This document shows, piece by piece, positions 27,137-35,263 of a stretch of DNA of 64,000 nucleotides; positions within the stretch are counted from its first letter, which is position 1, and each line of letters opens with the position of its first letter. The DNA comes from Mycobacterium sp. GTDB lineage: Bacteria; Actinomycetota; Actinomycetes; Mycobacteriales; Mycobacteriaceae. The notes under the pieces are model-generated. The model did not search any database, had not been told where the DNA came from, and worked only from the letters and a program-made list of their open reading frames with translations. Position numbers and translations under genes: made by a program. The stretch is from contig JARLGR010000127.1 in NCBI GenBank assembly GCA_031292665.1, positions 28,139-92,138 of the forward strand, in the 5' to 3' direction.

Positions 27137-27170
27137 TGTGTTGGGATGATTTAAATCCGTCCAGAACACA
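27137..27170. promoter_or_regulatory. Inverted-repeat element in the divergent organosulfur promoter
   Basis: The 100 bases between the NtaA-type gene and the SsuD-type gene contain TGTGTT (27137-27142) and its complement AACACA (27165-27170). These enclose the perfect 10-base palindrome GATTTAAATC (27148-27157). The nested symmetry and position midway between two divergent starts suggest a regulator binding site controlling both operons. No regulator gene is adjacent, so a distant sulfur regulator may bind here. This is inference from symmetry alone. Confidence 0.4.
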
Positions 27171-27209
27171 ACTTGCACGGCACCCGTCGGGAACTTAGCG
27201 TCGTTGTAG

Positions 27210-28304
27210 ATGTCTCCGAGATTTTTCTGGTTCTTGCCCACCACCGGTGACAGCCGATCCATCGTCGGTGGATCACACGCGTCGTCGAACCGCACACTTC
27301 CGAATGGGTATCGCCCGCCCAGCCGCCGCTACCTTGCCGAGGTGGCGCGCGCCGCCGACCGTCTCGGCTATGAGGGCGTGCTGACTCCGACCGGGACGTG
27401 GTGCGAGGATGCGTGGCTGACCTCGGCCGCCTTGTTGGCTGAAACCGAGAAGCTGAAGTTCCTGGTGGCATTCCGTCCCGGTCTCGTTCCGCCTACTTTG
27501 GCCGCGCAGCAGACCGCGACGTTGCAACGGTTTTCCGGAGGCAGGGTCTTGCTCAATGTCGTCAGTGGCGGCGACGACGCCGAGCAGCGCCGTTTCGGCG
27601 ACTGGCTCAGCCACGATGAGCGCTACGCTCGAACCGCCGAGTTCCTGCAGATCGTGACATCGGTGTGGACCCGGGACTCGGTGGACTTCACCGGCAAGTA
27701 TTACACCATCGCCGATGCCCGGGTATCGGCGCCACCGGATCCGTTGCCGGACATATATTTTGGCGGTTCTTCGGCGGCGGCGCTGCCAATCGCGGCCGAG
27801 TTCGCCGACGTCTACCTCACCTGGGGCGAGCCGCCGCAGGCGGCAGCCGCCAAGATCGACCGAGTGCGGGTGCAGGCTGCCGCACGTGGCCGCACCGTTC
27901 GGTTCGGCATTCGACTGCATACCATCAGCCGTGACACCTCGGCCGCGGCCTGGGCCGTCGCCAACGAGATGCTTGCCGAGCTTACAGAAGAGCAGATCGC
28001 CAAAGCCACCGCGCTGCATGCGAGTTCGGAGTCAGAGGGTCAGCGGCGGATGACCGCACTCCACGGCGGGCAGGTCGACAAGCTGGAGATCTATCCGAAT
28101 CTATGGGCCGGAGTGGGCCTGGTCCGCGGCGGCGCCGGCACCGCTCTGGTCGGTAGCCACCGGGAAGTCGCGGATCTGATCTCGGAATATCATTCGCTGG
28201 GCTTTGACGAGTTCATCCTCTCGGGCTACCCGCACCTGGAAGAGGCGTACTGGTTCGCCGAGGGAGTGCTGCCGCTGCTGGGCAAGACGGATTTGCAATC
28301 CTGA
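27210..28304 (+). CDS. ssuD: Alkanesulfonate monooxygenase (SsuD-type)
   Basis: This 364-residue FMNH2-dependent enzyme converts alkanesulfonates to aldehyde plus sulfite. The start MSPRFFWFLPTTGDSRSIVG is the SsuD hallmark, and is followed by AADRLGYEGVLTPTGTWCED, FLVAFRPGLVPPTLAAQQTA, SGGRVLLNVVSGGDDAEQRR then FGDWLSHDERYART, and the flexible-loop region PDIYFGGSSAAALPIAAEFA. The 'G-T-W-C-E-D' Cys, the H-D-E-R-Y pair and the 'G-G-D' motif are those that line the SsuD active site. The C-terminus carries LSGYPHLEEAYWFAEGVLP, also diagnostic. It heads a plus-strand run of four flavin enzymes and a hydrolase. The SsuABC-type transporter is 10 kb upstream rather than adjacent, and no SsuE reductase is present. 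Confidence 0.92.
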   Translation: MSPRFFWFLPTTGDSRSIVGGSHASSNRTLPNGYRPPSRRYLAEVARAADRLGYEGVLTPTGTWCEDAWLTSAALLAETEKLKFLVAFRPGLVPPTLAAQQTATLQRFSGGRVLLNVVSGGDDAEQRRFGDWLSHDERYARTAEFLQIVTSVWTRDSVDFTGKYYTIADARVSAPPDPLPDIYFGGSSAAALPIAAEFADVYLTWGEPPQAAAAKIDRVRVQAAARGRTVRFGIRLHTISRDTSAAAWAVANEMLAELTEEQIAKATALHASSESEGQRRMTALHGGQVDKLEIYPNLWAGVGLVRGGAGTALVGSHREVADLISEYHSLGFDEFILSGYPHLEEAYWFAEGVLPLLGKTDLQS

Positions 28305-28603
28305 TGATTTCAGCAGGGCCGCCGGGAATCGGGCGGTGGGAACGCCTACGCTGTGACGCGCTTCGGCGCTACCTGATTCGCGCGGCTAAACTGCGGTATC
28401 GCATCGCAGGTGCGGTAGGGCGGGAGACGACAGTGTACTCAGCAGAGTCTCGATACCGCGGTGCGTGTTGTCAGCCGCCGACGCGCCACGCGGGTGCGGC
28501 GACGGGCCCGGAATCGATCGGCGATTCCTTTCGTTGAAAACACTCGGCACCTTGTTGTTGCCGGGTCGATTTCTTGGACGAACCCGTTAGGAAGGCAGAG
28601 TTC

Positions 28604-29809
28604 ATGCCCGCTTCGTCGAGCCCCCTGCACCTCGCCGTGGCTTTGGATGGTGCCGGATGGCACCCGGCCGCCTGGCGTGAAGCCGACGCGCGACCCGCTG
28701 ATCTGTTCAGCGTCGGCTACTGGGCTGATCTGATCACCGAAGCCGAACGTGGAGCGTTGGACTTCGTGACGATCGAGGATTCGCTGGCGATGCAATCCGA
28801 CGACCCCTTCGAACCCGACGACCGGATCGATCGTGTGCGTGGCCGATTGGATGCGGTGCTCATCGCCGCCCGGATCGCGCCGCGCACCAACGGTATTGGA
28901 TTTATTCCCACAGCAACGATCACCCACACCGAGCCATTCCATGTGTCCAAGTCGATCGCCACGCTGGACTATGTCAGCACCGGACGAGCCGGGGTCCGCG
29001 TTCAGGTCTCGCCACGCCCCGACGTGGCAGCCCACTTCGGGCGCCGCACTCTGGCGCGCCTGTCGGTCGACACCATCAACGATCCGGTCAGCCAGCAACA
29101 CCTCAGCGAATATTTCGCCGAGGCCGTGGATTACGTTGAGGTGTTGCGCCGCTTGTGGGACAGCTGGGAGGACGGCGCCGAAATCCGCGATATCACCACC
29201 GGACGCTTCATCGACCGGCGCAAGTTGCACTACATCGATTTCGAGGGCCGCTGGTTTTCGGTCAAAGGACCCTCGATTACGCCCCGTCCACCGCAGGGCC
29301 AGCCGATCGTCGCCGCGCTGGGCCATGGCGGTGTGTCGTATCGGCTGATCGCCGGCAGCGCCGATGTTGGATTCGTCACCCCGCATGACGCCGCACAGGC
29401 AGCCGACATCGCCGTGGAGATCGGGGCGCTGCATCGTGCCGCCGGGCGGAGCCAGGACACGCTGCGCATCTTCGGTGACCTGGTGGTGTTCCTCGACCAC
29501 ACGACAGAGGCGGCACGAGCGCGGCGACACCGGCTCGATGATCGCGCCGGGGCCGAATACCACAGCGACGCCGACATTTTCGTCGGCACGCCCGCACGGC
29601 TGGCCGATGTGCTGCAGGAGTGGCACGCCGCCGGACTATCGGGATTTCGGCTGCGGCCCGGCGCGCTGCCCCATGACCTCGCGCAGATCACCGAGGGCCT
29701 TGTCCCCGAGCTGCGCCGCCGGGGGCTGTTCCGCACCACTTACGAGGGGCAAACGCTTCGCGGCTTGCTCGGATTGCCCCGTCCCGCCAACCGCTATGCA
29801 ATCGTCTGA
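28604..29809 (+). CDS. LLM-class/NtaA-like flavin-dependent monooxygenase
   Basis: This 401-residue luciferase-like monooxygenase is related to, but shorter than, the NtaA enzymes around it. It reads LHLAVALDGAGWHPAAWREA, ALDFVTIEDSLAMQSDDPFE, GIGFIPTATITHTEPFHVSK then SIATLDYVSTGRAGVRVQVS, and FDVRGP-like FSVKGPSITPRPPQGQPIVA, ending FRTTYEGQTLRGLLGLPRPA. The 'G-x-T-L-R-x-x-L-G-L-x-x-P-x-N-R' tail is shared with the NtaA-type proteins on either side of it. AGGAAGG sits 9 bases before ATG 28604. It is 300 bases after ssuD and 27 before the next gene. The 28305-28603 interval before it holds no clear gene. The substrate is unknown, presumably a sulfur-bearing or amine compound. Confidence 0.88.
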   Translation: MPASSSPLHLAVALDGAGWHPAAWREADARPADLFSVGYWADLITEAERGALDFVTIEDSLAMQSDDPFEPDDRIDRVRGRLDAVLIAARIAPRTNGIGFIPTATITHTEPFHVSKSIATLDYVSTGRAGVRVQVSPRPDVAAHFGRRTLARLSVDTINDPVSQQHLSEYFAEAVDYVEVLRRLWDSWEDGAEIRDITTGRFIDRRKLHYIDFEGRWFSVKGPSITPRPPQGQPIVAALGHGGVSYRLIAGSADVGFVTPHDAAQAADIAVEIGALHRAAGRSQDTLRIFGDLVVFLDHTTEAARARRHRLDDRAGAEYHSDADIFVGTPARLADVLQEWHAAGLSGFRLRPGALPHDLAQITEGLVPELRRRGLFRTTYEGQTLRGLLGLPRPANRYAIV

Positions 29810-29835
29810 ACTACCCGATATCGAGGATCGCTGAG

Positions 29836-31230
29836 ATGAGTAAGCCGACAAAGCAAATCCACTTGGCCGCGCACTTTCCGGGCGTCAACAACACCACGGT
29901 GTGGAGCGACCCCGCGGCCGGCAGCCACATCGAGTTCAGCTCGTTTGCGCAATTTGCGCAGACGGCCGAGCGGGGCAAGTTCGACTTTCTGTTCCTGGCC
30001 GAAGGGCTGCGGCTGCGCGAACAGAACGGGCAGATCTACGACCTCGATGTGGTCGGCCGTCCCGATACCTTCACCGTGCTGGCCGCACTGGCGGCAGTCA
30101 CGGAGCGACTCGGCCTGACCGGCACGATCAACTCAACCTTCAACGAGCCCTACGAGGTCGCCCGGCAGTTCGCCTCACTAGACCATCTCTCCGGTGGCCG
30201 TGCCGCCTGGAATGTCGTTACTTCCTGGGATGCGTTCACCGGCGAGAACTTTCGCCGCGGCGGATTCCTGCCGGAAGACCAGCGCTACGAGCGGGCGAAG
30301 ACGTTCCTGCGGGCCACGCTGGAGCTCTTCGATTCCTGGCGCGGCGACGAGATCGTGGCAGACAAGGGGAGCGGCGTCTTCCTGTCCGATCCGAACGCCG
30401 GCGCGTTCAGTCACCAGGATGCGCATTTCGACATCCACGGTCGATTCAATGTTCCGAGGAGCCCGCAGGGTCGGCCGGTGATCTTCCAGGCCGGTGATTC
30501 GGACGAGGGCCGAGACTTCGCCGCCTCCGCTGCGGACGCAATCTTCTCTCGGCACAGCACCTTGGACGCCGGGCAGGCGTTCTACGCCGACGTCAAGGAC
30601 CGGCTCGCCCGTTACGGGCGCCACCGAGACGAATTGCTCATCCTGCCGGCGGCGACATTCGTCATCGGCGACACCGACGCCGAGGCTGCCGAAATCGCTT
30701 ACGACGTACGGCTCGCGCAGGTGTCCCCCCAAACAGCGATCAAGTTCCTCGAACAACTCTGGAATCGGGACCTATCCGATCACGACCCGGACGGGCCGCT
30801 GCCCAGCGAGGACCCGGTCGTGGGGGAGAACACCGTTTCACGCGGCCGGGCCAGCGTCCGGATGTTCCGGGACCCGATCGCGATCGCCAACGACTGGCGT
30901 GCCAAGGCAGAGGCGGAGAACCTGACCACTCGAGAACTGATCGTCGAAGTCACCGGACGCCAATCGTTCATCGGAGCACCGCAGACCGTCGCCGCCGCCA
31001 TCAACGACTTCGTGCAGGCCGACGCCAGCGACGGATTTATCCTGGTGCCCCACATCACACCCGGCGGTCTGGATCCATTCGTCGATCGGGTTGTGCCGCT
31101 GCTGCAGGAGCGCGGAGTGTTCCGCGCCGACTACGAGGGCACAACGCTGCGCGAGCATCTGGGGCTGGCGCTCCTGCCGAGACCACGGCGACCGGCCGTC
31201 CGGGACGCCTCCACCGGGGTGGCTTCGTAA
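29836..31230 (+). CDS. NtaA/SnaA/DmoA-family FMN-dependent monooxygenase
   Basis: This 464-residue second full NtaA-type monooxygenase starts QIHLAAHFPGVNNTTVWSDP and continues ERGKFDFLFLAEGLRLREQN, TINSTFNEPYEVARQFASLD then HLSGGRAAWNVVTSWDAFTG, ENFRRGGFLPEDQRYERAKT, and FNVPRSPQGRPVIFQAGDSD. All are signature segments of the DszA/NtaA/SnaA group. The central insertion after FEQLW (HDPDGPLPSEDPVVGENTVS) is also normal for the group. It ends 5 bases before the MsnO8-type gene, consistent with one operon. Like its neighbours it needs external FMNH2. The combination with ssuD and a DszC-like enzyme favours sulfone/sulfonate oxidation, but the exact substrate is unknown. Confidence 0.9.
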   Translation: MSKPTKQIHLAAHFPGVNNTTVWSDPAAGSHIEFSSFAQFAQTAERGKFDFLFLAEGLRLREQNGQIYDLDVVGRPDTFTVLAALAAVTERLGLTGTINSTFNEPYEVARQFASLDHLSGGRAAWNVVTSWDAFTGENFRRGGFLPEDQRYERAKTFLRATLELFDSWRGDEIVADKGSGVFLSDPNAGAFSHQDAHFDIHGRFNVPRSPQGRPVIFQAGDSDEGRDFAASAADAIFSRHSTLDAGQAFYADVKDRLARYGRHRDELLILPAATFVIGDTDAEAAEIAYDVRLAQVSPQTAIKFLEQLWNRDLSDHDPDGPLPSEDPVVGENTVSRGRASVRMFRDPIAIANDWRAKAEAENLTTRELIVEVTGRQSFIGAPQTVAAAINDFVQADASDGFILVPHITPGGLDPFVDRVVPLLQERGVFRADYEGTTLREHLGLALLPRPRRPAVRDASTGVAS

Positions 31231-31235
31231 GGCAT

Positions 31236-32366
31236 ATGACGACTCCGTTGACGGTGCTCGACCTGGTTCCGATCTCGTCGGGCTCGACTGCGACGCAAGC
31301 CCTGCGCAACAGCATCGACCTCGCCCGGCAGGTCGAGGCCCTCGGCTACACGCGCTATTGGTTCGCCGAACATCACCTCAATCCCGGGGTCGCCGGCACC
31401 TCGCCCGCCGTGCTGCTCGCTCTGACTGCCGCGCACACTTCGAGGATCCGGCTCGGTTCGGGTGCGGTGCAGATGGGGCACCGCACCGCATTGTCGACGG
31501 TGGAGGAGTTCGGCCTGCTCGATGCGCTGTATCCCGGCCGATTCGACCTCGGCTTGGGGCGTTCCGGCGGCAAACCGCGTGAGTCGACATCGTCGGTGCT
31601 GTCCGCTTCGGCATCGCGGGAATTGGTCGGTGGGCGCATGCCGAACGGATTGCTGATCCCGGCGAAGTTCGATCCCACGCCGCTCCTGAAATCACCGCGG
31701 TTCGCGCTACACAAAGCATTACTGCAGCTGCCGGGAGCGGAATCGCAGAATTACACCGAGCAGGTCGACGACATCCTCGCACTGATCGCCGGCACCTATC
31801 GTTCCGATGACGGCGAAGAGGCCCATGTCGTTCCCGGGAGAGGCGCTGAGCTGCAGATCTGGATTCTCGGCAGCAGCGGCGGGGAGAGTGCCACCGTCGC
31901 GGGCAGCAGGGGTTTGCGGTTCGCCGCCAACTACCACGTCGCGCCGGCGGCGGTCCTGGAGGCGACCGATGCATACCGGGCAGCGTTTCGACCGTCAGCC
32001 GAGTTGGACCGCCCGCACGTCTCCGTTTCTGCCGACGTTGTCGTCGCCGAGGATGAGACCACCGCTCGTGACCTGGCTACGGGTTACGGGTTGTGGGTGC
32101 GCAGCATCCGCACCGGTGAAGGTGCGATCCCGTTTCCCACCCCGGAGGAAGCCCGCGCCCACACCTGGACCGATGCCGACCGCGACCTTGTCGAGGATCG
32201 GGTCGAGACCCAGTTCGTCGGATCCCCAGCGCAGGTAGCCGACCAGCTGGAGCGGTTGCGCGACGCCACCGAGGCCGACGAGCTGATCATTACGACGGTC
32301 ACCCACGACCATCAGGACCGGGTGCGCTCCTACCAGCTGCTTGCCGAGGAATGGGCCCGCCGATGA
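31236..32366 (+). CDS. LLM-class flavin-dependent oxidoreductase, MsnO8-type
   Basis: This 376-residue luciferase-like protein is of the family often called MsnO8. It starts TTPLTVLDLVPISSGSTATQ then ALRNSIDLARQVEALGYTRY, followed by the conserved WFAEHHLNPGVAGTSPAVLL and RLGSGAVQMGHRTALSTVEE, and FDLGLGRSGGKP. Unlike the NtaA-type enzymes it has the W-F-A-E-H-H active-site motif. An insertion at about residues 120-170 (LLIPAKFDPTPLLKSPRFAL) lengthens it beyond the usual 330-340 residues. Start follows GGCAT only weakly, but the preceding gene ends 5 bases before. Its stop overlaps the hydrolase start in ATGA. Function within the sulfur cluster is not defined. Confidence 0.88.
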   Translation: MTTPLTVLDLVPISSGSTATQALRNSIDLARQVEALGYTRYWFAEHHLNPGVAGTSPAVLLALTAAHTSRIRLGSGAVQMGHRTALSTVEEFGLLDALYPGRFDLGLGRSGGKPRESTSSVLSASASRELVGGRMPNGLLIPAKFDPTPLLKSPRFALHKALLQLPGAESQNYTEQVDDILALIAGTYRSDDGEEAHVVPGRGAELQIWILGSSGGESATVAGSRGLRFAANYHVAPAAVLEATDAYRAAFRPSAELDRPHVSVSADVVVAEDETTARDLATGYGLWVRSIRTGEGAIPFPTPEEARAHTWTDADRDLVEDRVETQFVGSPAQVADQLERLRDATEADELIITTVTHDHQDRVRSYQLLAEEWARR

Positions 32367-33226
32367 GCGGCGCTCCTCGGGCACAGGAGTGGATCGGGCA
32401 GTGCGAGACGTTGATCAGCCGCCGCGGACATCGCATCGCCTTCCGGCGGCGCGGGCGGGGCCCCACAGTGCTTTTGCTGCACGGGTTTCCCACCTGGTCT
32501 TACGACTACGCCGAAGTCGCCGACGACCTTGCCCGGGACCACGACGTAATCACGCTGGACTTCCTGGGTTACGGAGCTTCGGACAAGCCAAATCCCTACG
32601 AGTATTCCGTTGCCGAATCAGCCGATGTCGTCGAGGATCTGGCGGCCCACCTGCACTTGGATTCAGTGCGCTTGGTCGCACATGACTACGGCGGCATCGT
32701 TGGCCAGGAGCTCATCGACCGAGCATTGGCCGGCGGGCTCGGGTTCACCATTGCCGGCCTTGTCGCGTTGAACTTCGGCGTCGTCTTCAACGCCTACCGG
32801 CCGACGCGGCTGCAGAAGCTGCTGATTCTGCCGGTCATTGGAAAGCTGCTGGCCGGCCGCATCACCGCAAGACGCTTCCGCTCCGCACTGGACGCGGTCC
32901 GCGGGTCAAAGCTCACCGATGCCGAGTTCGACAATCTCTGGCACGGCGTCTCGCTGCACGGCGGCCACAAGCTGGCGCATCTGCACATCCGCTACAACGC
33001 CGAGCGCGCCGCTCATCACCGCCGGTGGGAGAGGGCCCTGACCGACTGGGACGGTCCCCTGCGCCTCGTGTGGGGGCTCGATGATCCAGTGTCGGGACGC
33101 CACGTGCTCGAGAAGGCGATCACGGTCCTGCCGCACGCCGAGGTGAGCGAACTTCCCGGCATCGGTCATTACCCGCAATCCGAAGCGCCACAGGCTGTCG
33201 CGGCGGCGGTGCGGGCGCTTTCGTGA
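32363..33226 (+). CDS. Alpha/beta hydrolase with Asp nucleophile (haloalkane dehalogenase/epoxide hydrolase-like)
   Basis: This 287-residue alpha/beta-hydrolase has the oxyanion region VLLLHGFPTWSYDYAEVADD and the nucleophile elbow VRLVAHDYGGIVGQELIDRA. The nucleophile position is Asp (H-D-Y-G-G) instead of Ser, as in haloalkane dehalogenases and epoxide hydrolases. The catalytic His is in LPGIGHYPQSEAPQAVAAA and a likely acid in LVWGLDDPVSGRH. The cap region contains WHGVSLHGGHKLAHLHIRYN. ATG 32363 overlaps the stop of the MsnO8-type gene, so it is the last gene of the organosulfur operon; an ATG 12 bases earlier is possible. It may hydrolyse a product or precursor made by the monooxygenases. 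Confidence 0.85.
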   Translation: MSGAPRAQEWIGQCETLISRRGHRIAFRRRGRGPTVLLLHGFPTWSYDYAEVADDLARDHDVITLDFLGYGASDKPNPYEYSVAESADVVEDLAAHLHLDSVRLVAHDYGGIVGQELIDRALAGGLGFTIAGLVALNFGVVFNAYRPTRLQKLLILPVIGKLLAGRITARRFRSALDAVRGSKLTDAEFDNLWHGVSLHGGHKLAHLHIRYNAERAAHHRRWERALTDWDGPLRLVWGLDDPVSGRHVLEKAITVLPHAEVSELPGIGHYPQSEAPQAVAAAVRALS

Positions 33227-33274
33227 CGATGCCTCGACGAACGGAATTGATCTGTGTCTGCTCGCCCGAGGTCT

Positions 33275-34486
33275 CTAACGGATGGGCAGGCCGGTCAGCG
33301 CCCGCGAGATCACCAGGCGCTGGATCTCGCTGGTTCCCTCGAAGATGGTGAAGACCTTGGCGTCGCGGTGCATCCGCTCCACCGGGTAGTCGCGGGTGTA
33401 TCCGTTGCCGCCCAGGATCTGGATGGCCTCGTCGGTGACGTAGACGGCGGTTTCGCTGGCCACCAGCTTGGCCATCGAGCCCTCCGCCGAATCGAAGTTG
33501 TGGTTGTTGCGCGCCATCCAGCCGGCCCGCCACACCAGCAGGCGAGCCGCATCGATCCGGCTCTTCATGTCGGCCAGCTTGAACGCCACCGCCTGGAACT
33601 CGCCGATCTTGCGGCCGAATTGCTCGCGCTGGCAGGCGTATTCGAGGGCATACTCATAGGCGGCCCGTGCCACGCCGACGGCCATCGCGCCGACGGTGGG
33701 CCTGGTGCGTTCGAACGTCCTCATCGCCGCCTGTCCGCCGGCGGAGGCGCCCGACTTGACGCGGGCGATGCGCGCCTCGAACTTCTCCCGGCCACCGAGG
33801 ATCGCGTCCTCGGGCAGGCGTACGTTGTCGAGCACCACCTCGGCGGTGTGCGACGCACGGATCCCGTGCTTCTTGAATTTCTGGCCTTGCGAAAGCCCTT
33901 TGGTGGCCGGTGGGATGACGAACGTGGCCTGCCCGCGGGTGCCGAACTCTGGGTAAACAGATGCCACCACGATGTGCACGTTGGCGATACCGCCGTTGGT
34001 TGCCCAGGTCTTGGTGCCATTGAGAACCCACTCACCGGCGGCCTCGTCGTACCGGGCGCGGGTGCGGATGGCGCCGACGTCAGAACCCGCGTCGGGCTCC
34101 GACGAGCAGAACGCGCCGAGCTTGGGGTCGCCGGGCGTACCAAACATCTCGGGCAGCCAGCGCCCCAGCTGTTCGGGAGTTCCGTTGCCCGCCAACGCCG
34201 CTGCCGCCAGCCCGGTGCCCATGATGGACAGTGCGATGCCGGCGTCGCCCCAGAACATCTCCTCGAAGGCGGTGATAATGCCGAGACCCGTCGGCTCGGC
34301 CGCCTGCTGCCCGAAGAAATCGGGGGAGTAAAGCCCCACCTTTGCGGCCTCCTGGATCACGGGCCACGGGGTTTCCTCGCGCTCGTCCCATTCGGCGGCT
34401 GCGGGGCGAATGACCTCGGATGCGAACTGGTGCACCCAGTCGCGCACCTCGATCACGTCTTCGCTGAGTTGCAGTGAAAAAGTCAC
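33275..34486 (-). CDS. Acyl-CoA dehydrogenase
   Basis: This 403-residue FAD-dependent acyl-CoA dehydrogenase has all family marks: N-terminal helices [23 protein letters not shown]/substrate loop [20 protein letters not shown] and [20 protein letters not shown], the [20 protein letters not shown] strand, and the C-terminal [40 protein letters not shown] and [19 protein letters not shown]. The catalytic Glu is in I-F-E-G-T-S-E-I-Q. It would introduce a trans double bond into a fatty acyl- or related CoA thioester and pass electrons to ETF. The gene follows a TetR regulator by 27 bases on the same strand, so expression is probably controlled by that regulator. Chain-length preference is not readable. 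Confidence 0.93.
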   Translation of the reverse strand: MTFSLQLSEDVIEVRDWVHQFASEVIRPAAAEWDEREETPWPVIQEAAKVGLYSPDFFGQQAAEPTGLGIITAFEEMFWGDAGIALSIMGTGLAAAALAGNGTPEQLGRWLPEMFGTPGDPKLGAFCSSEPDAGSDVGAIRTRARYDEAAGEWVLNGTKTWATNGGIANVHIVVASVYPEFGTRGQATFVIPPATKGLSQGQKFKKHGIRASHTAEVVLDNVRLPEDAILGGREKFEARIARVKSGASAGGQAAMRTFERTRPTVGAMAVGVARAAYEYALEYACQREQFGRKIGEFQAVAFKLADMKSRIDAARLLVWRAGWMARNNHNFDSAEGSMAKLVASETAVYVTDEAIQILGGNGYTRDYPVERMHRDAKVFTIFEGTSEIQRLVISRALTGLPIR

Positions 34487-34513
34487 GGTTTCTCCCCTGG
34501 AATATCTTGATGT

Positions 34514-35134
34514 TCAACGGTTTCCGTACTGGGCTAAGACGCTCACCGTCTGGGTGACCCACGCCTCGAAATAACGCTCCTCGTCGATGTTGCCGGGCAT
34601 GCGGCCGGTCAGGGCCTGCAGCGTTGCGGCATAAGACAGCGACCCGATCGCCACGGCCGCGGCGGCCTCGGGATCTGGTATGTGCGTGCGGCCGGAGCGA
34701 TTTGTCGCGGCCAGCTCGTCGGCGAATCGCTGGTAGGCGTTGTCGGTGATGACCTGCCATGTCTTCTCGTCGAGGTCGCCCAGTTCGTCCGGTTCGCGCA
34801 GCATGACCTTGAGCAAGTCCTCGCTTTGCTTCAGGTTGTCCCAGATCAGCCGGCCCGCGGTGCGAACCGCCTGCTCGACGCCGCCCGGTTCCCCGGCGTC
34901 GTACTCCTCCCGGGCGGCCACGATGCTGTCGATCCGGTGCGCGACCGCGGCCTCCAGCAGCTCGCGCTTGGAGCCGAAGTGTTTGTAGAGGGCGCCCGAT
35001 CCCGGCGCGAGGCCGGACGCCCGCTGGATATCGGCCACCGAGGTCGCCGCGTAGCCCTTATGGGCGAAAAGCTCCAGCGCCTGGGCGAGCAGCCGGTCAC
35101 GGCCCGAGGTGAGCACGGGGGAGAGAGTAATCAC
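34514..35134 (-). CDS. TetR-family regulator upstream of acyl-CoA dehydrogenase
   Basis: This 206-residue TetR protein has a DNA-binding domain at about residues 12-58 (RLLAQALELFAHKGYAATSV, ADIQRASGLAPGSGALYKHF then GSKRELLEAAV). The ligand domain contains NLKQSEDLLKVMLREPDELG and the C-terminal EERYFEAWVTQTVSVLAQYG. The start is GTG 35134, preceded by GAGGTGA. It is the first gene of a two-gene unit with the acyl-CoA dehydrogenase, and divergent from the histidine kinase gene, 129 bases away. It probably senses an acyl-CoA or fatty acid and represses its own operon. Confidence 0.9.
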   Translation of the reverse strand: MITLSPVLTSGRDRLLAQALELFAHKGYAATSVADIQRASGLAPGSGALYKHFGSKRELLEAAVAHRIDSIVAAREEYDAGEPGGVEQAVRTAGRLIWDNLKQSEDLLKVMLREPDELGDLDEKTWQVITDNAYQRFADELAATNRSGRTHIPDPEAAAAVAIGSLSYAATLQALTGRMPGNIDEERYFEAWVTQTVSVLAQYGNR

Positions 35135-35263
35135 TCACCTCGCCACGTGGCAAATGGCCGCCGAGGCGTGGTTATGCTGGCTGGCTACGATCGACGTCAA
35201 TTGGCACTTCGAGCGCACTGACTGGAGCCCAACATTCGCCTTTTTCGGCACGTACAGCTGCCG

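Noticed and set aside
28305..28603. A Cys-containing leader peptide before the second LLM gene, as known in some actinobacterial sulfur operons
   Set aside because: No start with ribosome site gives a short peptide with clustered Cys; only Arg-rich frames are present.
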